A stretch of DNA of 64,000 bases, taken from contig NZ_BAABED010000001.1 of the NCBI RefSeq assembly GCF_039539965.1, forward strand, positions 1,674,001 through 1,738,000, in the 5' to 3' direction. This stretch comes from Arthrobacter methylotrophus. GTDB taxonomy: Bacteria; Actinomycetota; Actinomycetes; Actinomycetales; Micrococcaceae. Below the pieces are notes generated by a model. The model was not told the origin of the DNA, did no database searches, and worked only from the letters and a program-made list of their open reading frames with translations. Below, one piece after another: positions 59,492 to 64,000 of the stretch. Every line of letters starts with the position of its first letter. Position 1 is the stretch's first letter. The position numbers and the translations under genes were made by a program.

Positions 59492-62424
59492 AGAAGTCCC
59501 TGTTCACCCGCCTGATCGGGGCGCTCATCGTGATGGCCACCCTGGTTGTCGGTTTTGCGCCGGCCGCCAGCGCCGCTGTCCCCACAGCCGAACCGTCATC
59601 CGTGACGGTCTCCGTGCCCACAGCGGAGTCCGCAGGCGACGGCACGGCGGCCACGACCAACTCCTGCGGGAGCACCTCTGACAGCAGCGGAAAGTATGCC
59701 TCCACCTCTCCTCTTCTTCCTGTCAACAGGTGGGCGGACGCGACCTCGAACATGCACTCCCGGCTCGACAACACCATGTTCGCCGACACCGCGACACTGC
59801 TTCAACGCCATGCACTGATCTCCAGCGGCATGTCGACCGGTAACTTCATGTGGTCTCTCGGCACAGGGCTTTCATCCTTCGCCATCAACTTCTGCATGCT
59901 TGACTCGATGGGAGGCGCCGCGGACAAAATCGGCGCCACCATCGGCAATGCTGTTCTTGGATCAGGCTTGCTCGCCGGCATCGTCGTACTCTCGGTCTGT
60001 GTCCTGCTCTTCCAGGCCCGCCGCCGGGGCGGGGCCGCCTGGAAGACCGTTGTCGCCAAGGGCGCTATTGTCGGCCTCCTCGCCATCATGGTCGGCGGGG
60101 CCATGAGTTCCACCGGCGGGGGCGCGGACGGCAGCGCTGCACCCTACAAACCGGGTCTGATGTCCCCGGGCTGGGTCGTCACCACGTTGAACAAAACGGT
60201 GTCCTCCCTGGCATCGGCTCCGGCCGCCGCGCTTGCAATGCCGACGACCAAAACCGGTCTCTACGACACCACCAACCCGCTTGGCTGCAACAACTACATC
60301 CAGTCACTCAAGGCCGGCTACCAGGCCACCTACGGCACCGGTGCAGACAAGCTCTCCTCAGGTGTCCCGATGATCATGTCCACCCTGTGGGAGGGGACAG
60401 GTCTCAAGACCTGGCGGACCGCACAGTTCGGCACCAGCGGACTGGACGACAACACCTACTGCCACCTCCTCGACTGGAACTCCGGTGTTCCTGTCATGGG
60501 ACCGGAAATCACTGACGCCAGCTCCGCCGGTGCATCCAGCGTGCGCGGCACCATGGCCCGCTTCTGGGGTGACAACGGTTACAAGGTCAGCAACTACTTC
60601 TCCCAAGCCTGGCAGCCCACCGACAACGTCAGCCAGGACCGGTCCATGATCGGCTGGTCCACCTGCCGGTTGAACGACATGGCCGCCAACCCGAACGACA
60701 AGAACAGCTGGACCATCCAGACGGACTTCGCCAACGGCGACAAGGAAAAGAAGGTCAGTCAGGATGACTGCCGGACCTGGTTCATGGAAGGAGGCGACGT
60801 TCCAGGGGCCATGGACTGGCCCTCCGGAACCAGCGACGTCCAGGCCCGCATCCCCTCAGACCTGAAGCTGCGCGACTTCATCCTCACCCTGCACGGCAAC
60901 TACAACTTCCAGGGCATGACCTCGGTCTTTGCCTACAACCTGTCGGCGCTGGCCATGCTGGGCGTCTTCGGTGCGATCGCGATCTCGATCATCGTCGCGA
61001 AGGTCGCCATGGTCATCATGATCATCACCGTCTTCTTCCTGATCATCATGTGCCTGCTGCCGAGCGCCGGAACGGACAAGCTCTCTGGCTTCGTGAAGAT
61101 GCTCCTGGGCATGAACATCTTTGTCTTCGGCATCCAGATGATTTTCGCCTTGGTCGCTGTTATCTCCGACATGCTCCAAGGCATGGGCGCCACGTTCCTC
61201 GGAGGTGACGGCTCTCTGGTCGCCACCTTCTGGACCGGACTTTCGCCTCTCATGGCCGTGTACCTGCTCCACATGATGTTCACCAAGGTCATGAAGGTCC
61301 CGTCCCCGTTCAAGCTCTCCGCCGGCCTGGCCTGGGGCGCTTCAACGGCAGCGGTCGGTGGCGCCGCCGCAGCTGGTGTGGGATCCCTGCTCGACCGCAC
61401 GGCCGGCCGTCACGGGGCGCGCGCCATGGGTGCAGCCAAGCGCGCCAGCGGTCGCGGACTGAGCAGTGCCATGTCCGCCGCATCCGGCGGCCGTCTGGGC
61501 AAGGGCGCATCAGCAACCCGCCGCGGGGCAGCCGCTCCGGTCGGCTCTGGTGCCCGCGGGGCGCTCTCCGGAGCCGCAGGCCTCCCGGGCGGACTGGCGA
61601 GCTCCAAGCGCCGCGGAGGCATCAACATGGCCGGTGCCTTCGGGGCAGGCGCCGCGGCTGGCGCGGTTGTGGCTGCTGCTGCCCACAATGGGGAAGCGAC
61701 CGAGAACGTCGATCAGGCCACCACAGAGCAACCCCTGGCAGGGCAGACCATGTCCGAGCAAGTACGCGGCGGATACGCCGACGGTAAGCTCGACCACCTC
61801 GACTTGGTCAACTCCAACGTGCCGAACTCCAAGCTGGCCAGCGGCCAAATGGCTGCAGCGGACCGGAAGGCTATGCGCGGGGCAGCCAAGGACGAGCGGG
61901 ACCGGGCACTCGAGTTCGAGAAGCAGCGCCGCGCCGAGCTTGGCCTTGCGCCGCTTCCGACCACGGCGAGAGGTAAGGCGCTGGCCTCTGTCAAGAACTC
62001 GTTTTCAGCTGCGGGCCAGCAATTCCGCGAACGCCCGGTCCGCACTATCGCCAAGTACGGTGCAGGAGCTGTCGCCGGTGGAGCACTGCTGGCACTCACC
62101 ACGCCGGCCCTGGCCATCGTTCCGGTTGCGGCCGGAGCCTGGGCAGCCAAGAAGGCCATTGGTGCTGGAGCGAACAACCTGCCTGCTGCACGTCGCGAAC
62201 GGGACGATGCACGCACCGAGACCTACCGCCAGGCAATGCGTCACCAGATGAAGCAGAAGACGCCGAAGGAACCAAAGATCAAGAAAAACAAGAACGGGGC
62301 CGAGACCATGGCCGGTCAGCATGCTCGCGCGGCAGATACCGCCCCGGACACACAGGAAGCACCCCTTCCCGACGAGGTCGGCAGCCGGTCGGCGCCTGCC
62401 ACCGCACAATTGCCGGTCGTATAG
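59488..62424 (+). CDS. VirB6/TrbL-like multi-span transfer protein
   Basis: A 978-residue membrane protein. A signal-like segment (residues 1-31, ending ASAA) is followed by an exported domain and several transmembrane helices (about 160-215 and a large group at 485-600). A long Ala/Gly/Arg-rich cytoplasmic tail (620-978) has two further hydrophobic stretches. This resembles VirB6 or TrbL-type channel proteins with extended tails in Gram-positive systems. Cys residues in the exported loops may form disulfides. Confidence 0.72.
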   Translation: MKKSLFTRLIGALIVMATLVVGFAPAASAAVPTAEPSSVTVSVPTAESAGDGTAATTNSCGSTSDSSGKYASTSPLLPVNRWADATSNMHSRLDNTMFADTATLLQRHALISSGMSTGNFMWSLGTGLSSFAINFCMLDSMGGAADKIGATIGNAVLGSGLLAGIVVLSVCVLLFQARRRGGAAWKTVVAKGAIVGLLAIMVGGAMSSTGGGADGSAAPYKPGLMSPGWVVTTLNKTVSSLASAPAAALAMPTTKTGLYDTTNPLGCNNYIQSLKAGYQATYGTGADKLSSGVPMIMSTLWEGTGLKTWRTAQFGTSGLDDNTYCHLLDWNSGVPVMGPEITDASSAGASSVRGTMARFWGDNGYKVSNYFSQAWQPTDNVSQDRSMIGWSTCRLNDMAANPNDKNSWTIQTDFANGDKEKKVSQDDCRTWFMEGGDVPGAMDWPSGTSDVQARIPSDLKLRDFILTLHGNYNFQGMTSVFAYNLSALAMLGVFGAIAISIIVAKVAMVIMIITVFFLIIMCLLPSAGTDKLSGFVKMLLGMNIFVFGIQMIFALVAVISDMLQGMGATFLGGDGSLVATFWTGLSPLMAVYLLHMMFTKVMKVPSPFKLSAGLAWGASTAAVGGAAAAGVGSLLDRTAGRHGARAMGAAKRASGRGLSSAMSAASGGRLGKGASATRRGAAAPVGSGARGALSGAAGLPGGLASSKRRGGINMAGAFGAGAAAGAVVAAAAHNGEATENVDQATTEQPLAGQTMSEQVRGGYADGKLDHLDLVNSNVPNSKLASGQMAAADRKAMRGAAKDERDRALEFEKQRRAELGLAPLPTTARGKALASVKNSFSAAGQQFRERPVRTIAKYGAGAVAGGALLALTTPALAIVPVAAGAWAAKKAIGAGANNLPAARRERDDARTETYRQAMRHQMKQKTPKEPKIKKNKNGAETMAGQHARAADTAPDTQEAPLPDEVGSRSAPATAQLPVV

Positions 62425-62432
62425 CTCGTCGA

Positions 62433-62471
62433 AAATGCCTCCTGCCGGACACAAACCGGTAGGAGGCATTT
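62433..62471 (+). terminator. Terminator of second transfer operon
   Basis: Stem of about 16 bp (AAATGCCTCCT and inner CCGG with complements) followed by AG; it ends the VirB6-like operon. Confidence 0.72.
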
Positions 62472-62563
62472 AGCCGCACCGAACCTATTCGATCCAGTAG
62501 TATCAACGCCGAGCAACCGCGACGCGTTACCCGGACAACAAGCATCAAGGGAGCTTACCGACC

Positions 62564-63277
62564 ATGACATCAGAAGGCATCAACCGTCAGCCGCAGGGCA
62601 TTCCTGTCGGCGGCCAGTTTGCGCCAAACAAGCACGCGGAGGCCCCTATCCGACTTTTTGACCGAACCGACGGTTCATTCCTCAATCCGGCCCCGTCCGC
62701 AACGGCCGAACACTGCATCCAGTTCTGGTCTAGCGTCGAGATCCCTGATGAGATCATCGATCAGGTAGTCGCCGAGTACGGCAGGACACGCTCCGCGGAA
62801 ATCGACGCCGACATGGAAGCCGCGATGAGTCAGTGGCGCGCCAGCTGGGAAGCCCGGAACCCGGTGCCCAAGGACAAGTACTTGGCGGAGTACCAGCAGC
62901 GATTCAAAGAAGAGTACGAACAGTACCGGCTCTCAATCCTTCCTGGGGTCACCGCTAAGCGCCCGGAGCGCCTCGGACAGTACGACACCCGCCAGTTGAT
63001 CCGTGCAACCAAGATGCTCATCCACCGGCCCCACCCCGACCGCTTCCCAGGAGAAGACGAGAAGGTCCTCAACGAGAAGATTGAACTTTTCGATGGAGAG
63101 CTCACAGTCCTTGAGATTGAGCGGAAGTACCGGCTCTCCCAGGTCCGCAACGCGATGGACAAGATCTTCCGGAACGATGCCGACGCGCTTCTCAGGGCAC
63201 TGGAGAGCCAGTCCGAGCAGCTTTCCGGGATCCATGAGCAACTCGTGCACCAGCGCGCTGACTTCTCCGAATACTGA
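62564..63277 (+). CDS. Tagged hypothetical protein
   Basis: A 237-residue soluble, charged, mostly helical protein. Residues 6-24 carry the tag (RQPQGIPVGGQFAPNKHAE). An AAGGGAG ribosome site precedes the ATG. The upstream region has TAGTAT, perhaps a host-type -10, and no class A-C box. Function unknown. Confidence 0.65.
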   Translation: MTSEGINRQPQGIPVGGQFAPNKHAEAPIRLFDRTDGSFLNPAPSATAEHCIQFWSSVEIPDEIIDQVVAEYGRTRSAEIDADMEAAMSQWRASWEARNPVPKDKYLAEYQQRFKEEYEQYRLSILPGVTAKRPERLGQYDTRQLIRATKMLIHRPHPDRFPGEDEKVLNEKIELFDGELTVLEIERKYRLSQVRNAMDKIFRNDADALLRALESQSEQLSGIHEQLVHQRADFSEY

Positions 63278-63293
63278 TCGGAACCAAACACGC

Positions 63294-63322
63294 AGGGCCC
63301 TTCCTAGTGGAGGGGCCCTTTT
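63294..63322 (+). terminator. Terminator
   Basis: 11-bp stem AGGGCCCTTCC/GGAGGGGCCCT (one G-T pair) followed by TTTTG, after the tagged gene. Confidence 0.75.
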
Positions 63323-63357
63323 GTGTGCCGGGAGGCTGCACCGCTAGCCCGGTGGAT

Positions 63358-63385
63358 GAAGAATGGCCCCTCCGAGGAGGGGCCT
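63358..63385 (-). terminator. Terminator facing left
   Basis: 9-bp stem GGCCCCTCC/GGAGGGGCC followed on the minus strand by ATTCTT, ending the leftward gene at 63403. Confidence 0.65.
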
Positions 63386-63402
63386 TTCGGTGACCGCTTT
63401 GG

Positions 63403-64000
63403 CTACTTCGCCGGAGGTCCGACTTGGTCAACGATCCAGCTGCCGTCCACCTGGATGGAGACCCGGCCTTCAAGAACAGGTCCGTTCGTGGAGTAGGCGC
63501 GGAACGTCTTGGACGCCCTGGACTCTTCTGCCAGGGAAACGTTCTGGAAAGCGGTGGTGGGAACCGTGCTGATGTCCGTCGCGGTAAACCCGGCGTACAG
63601 GTCCGGGCTGACCATCGGCTTCAGCCGGCCGAGCCAGGCATCCTTGCCGCCCGCTGTGTTCATCCATGCCTTGGTGAACGCTTCGGCGTAAACCTTCCAG
63701 TCCTTGGCGGTCACGGACTTGGAGTTGGCGCTGGCGACGTTGGTCGTGGAGGTAGCCGTGGGCACCGGCTGTATGGCGTTCTGGGGGCCTGTCGAGACCG
63801 CCTGGGAATAAGCGGCGGCAGACGGGCCTGCAGAGGCTCCTGGGGTGCCTGTGGCCCCTGGGGATGAGGGGTTGTCCAAGGCCGCGGTCGCTATCGGTGT
63901 CGGATTCACTGCGGCTGCAGGCTTAGCCTCTGCTGTCTTCGCCTGCGTGAACGCGAAGAACGCCAATGAGGCGGCCACCACGACGATCAGGCCGATGACC
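63403..64000 (-). CDS. Partial membrane-anchored transfer-type protein
   Basis: The 5' end lies outside the window. The visible part starts inside a transmembrane helix (VIGLIVVVAASLAFFAF), then a Pro/Ala/Thr-rich linker, then a C-terminal domain of about 100 residues (DWKVYAEAFTKAWMNT ... GSWIVDQV). The domain resembles the small NTF2/VirB8-like folds of conjugation proteins. A third transfer operon probably continues to the right. Confidence 0.55.
   Translation of the reverse strand, partial: VIGLIVVVAASLAFFAFTQAKTAEAKPAAAVNPTPIATAALDNPSSPGATGTPGASAGPSAAAYSQAVSTGPQNAIQPVPTATSTTNVASANSKSVTAKDWKVYAEAFTKAWMNTAGGKDAWLGRLKPMVSPDLYAGFTATDISTVPTTAFQNVSLAEESRASKTFRAYSTNGPVLEGRVSIQVDGSWIVDQVGPPAK

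Noticed and set aside
1..64000. CRISPR array or retron
   Set aside because: The only dense repeats (GGWCC arrays) have units of 5-7 bp with 4-6 nt gaps, not repeat-spacer structure; no cas or reverse transcriptase gene is present. The Cas4-like nuclease stands alone.
1..64000. tRNA genes or attachment sites
   Set aside because: I saw no stretch with a convincing T-arm and acceptor stem, and no direct repeats flanking a block.

Overview
The window is GC-rich, with short intergenic gaps, many stop/start overlaps (ATGA, GTGA, TTGA) and frequent GTG or TTG starts. Together with the families seen (DUF2637/SpdB2-like protein, actinobacterial IHF-like protein, Ea22-like proteins, TcpC-type transfer protein), this points to a high-GC actinobacterium. 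An Arthrobacter-like Micrococcaceae host is my best guess, by inference only. A primase-helicase replication protein, a ParA/TadZ-like ATPase, a VirB4-type ATPase with a VirB6-like membrane protein, and the absence of core chromosomal genes make this part of a large conjugative plasmid or conjugative element. I found no rRNA, tRNA, CRISPR array, complete insertion sequence, relaxase or VirD4-type coupling protein.

Layout. 1-5.1 kb: leftward operons of small proteins (Ea22-like proteins, a metallophosphoesterase, small membrane proteins). 5.1-14 kb: membrane and cell-wall genes (a class A penicillin-binding protein, a large secreted-type protein, a PAS-like protein), interrupted at about 6-8 kb by a more AT-rich patch. 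14-18.5 kb: an MBL-fold enzyme, an HD phosphohydrolase, a PTH2-like peptidyl-tRNA hydrolase and a HAD phosphatase. 18.6-28.3 kb: ParA/TadZ-like ATPase, IHF-like protein, sigma-70-like factor, a Ser/Thr kinase and the replication protein. 28.3-29 kb: a gene-free stretch that may be the replication origin. 29-32.7 kb: a RecB/Cas4-like nuclease split by a class 3 intein. 32.8-39 kb: transfer genes (TcpC-like, VirB4-like, a pilin/propeller fusion). 39-50 kb: a sigma-like protein, DinG-type helicase, glutaredoxin, helicase-associated-domain proteins, an adenine methyltransferase, a broken nucleotidyltransferase pair, zinc-ribbon repeats and FabG. 50-55.5 kb: a SNF2 ATPase split by a second intein, and zinc proteins. 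55.6-58.5 kb: a SpdB2/HTH protein flanked by helically phased GGWCC arrays, a lipoprotein and a second sigma-like protein. 58.5-64 kb: a second transfer operon.

The main result is a shared promoter system. By eye I found 31 sites in three related bipartite classes. Class A is GGTGAS-N14-CCGCACACAT, class B is GRACGGCCGT-N10-TCTACGCATG and class C is GTGACRCCCGT-N12-CGCATAG. At most sites the -10-like part lies 6-10 nt before a start codon, so many of the mRNAs should be leaderless. In class A the distance is exactly 7 nt in nine cases. The classes sort by gene function. Class C precedes the ParA operon, replication protein, RecB-like nuclease, DinG helicase, DNA methyltransferase and SNF2 ATPase. 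Class B precedes both transfer operons. Class A precedes most other genes. The element also encodes one clear sigma-70-like protein and two proteins with sigma-region-2-like segments. I infer a phage-like, self-encoded transcription programme on a conjugative element. Genes without these boxes (lipoprotein at 6.3 kb, MBL enzyme, FabG, kinase, SpdB2-like gene) may rely on the host sigma factor or be cargo.
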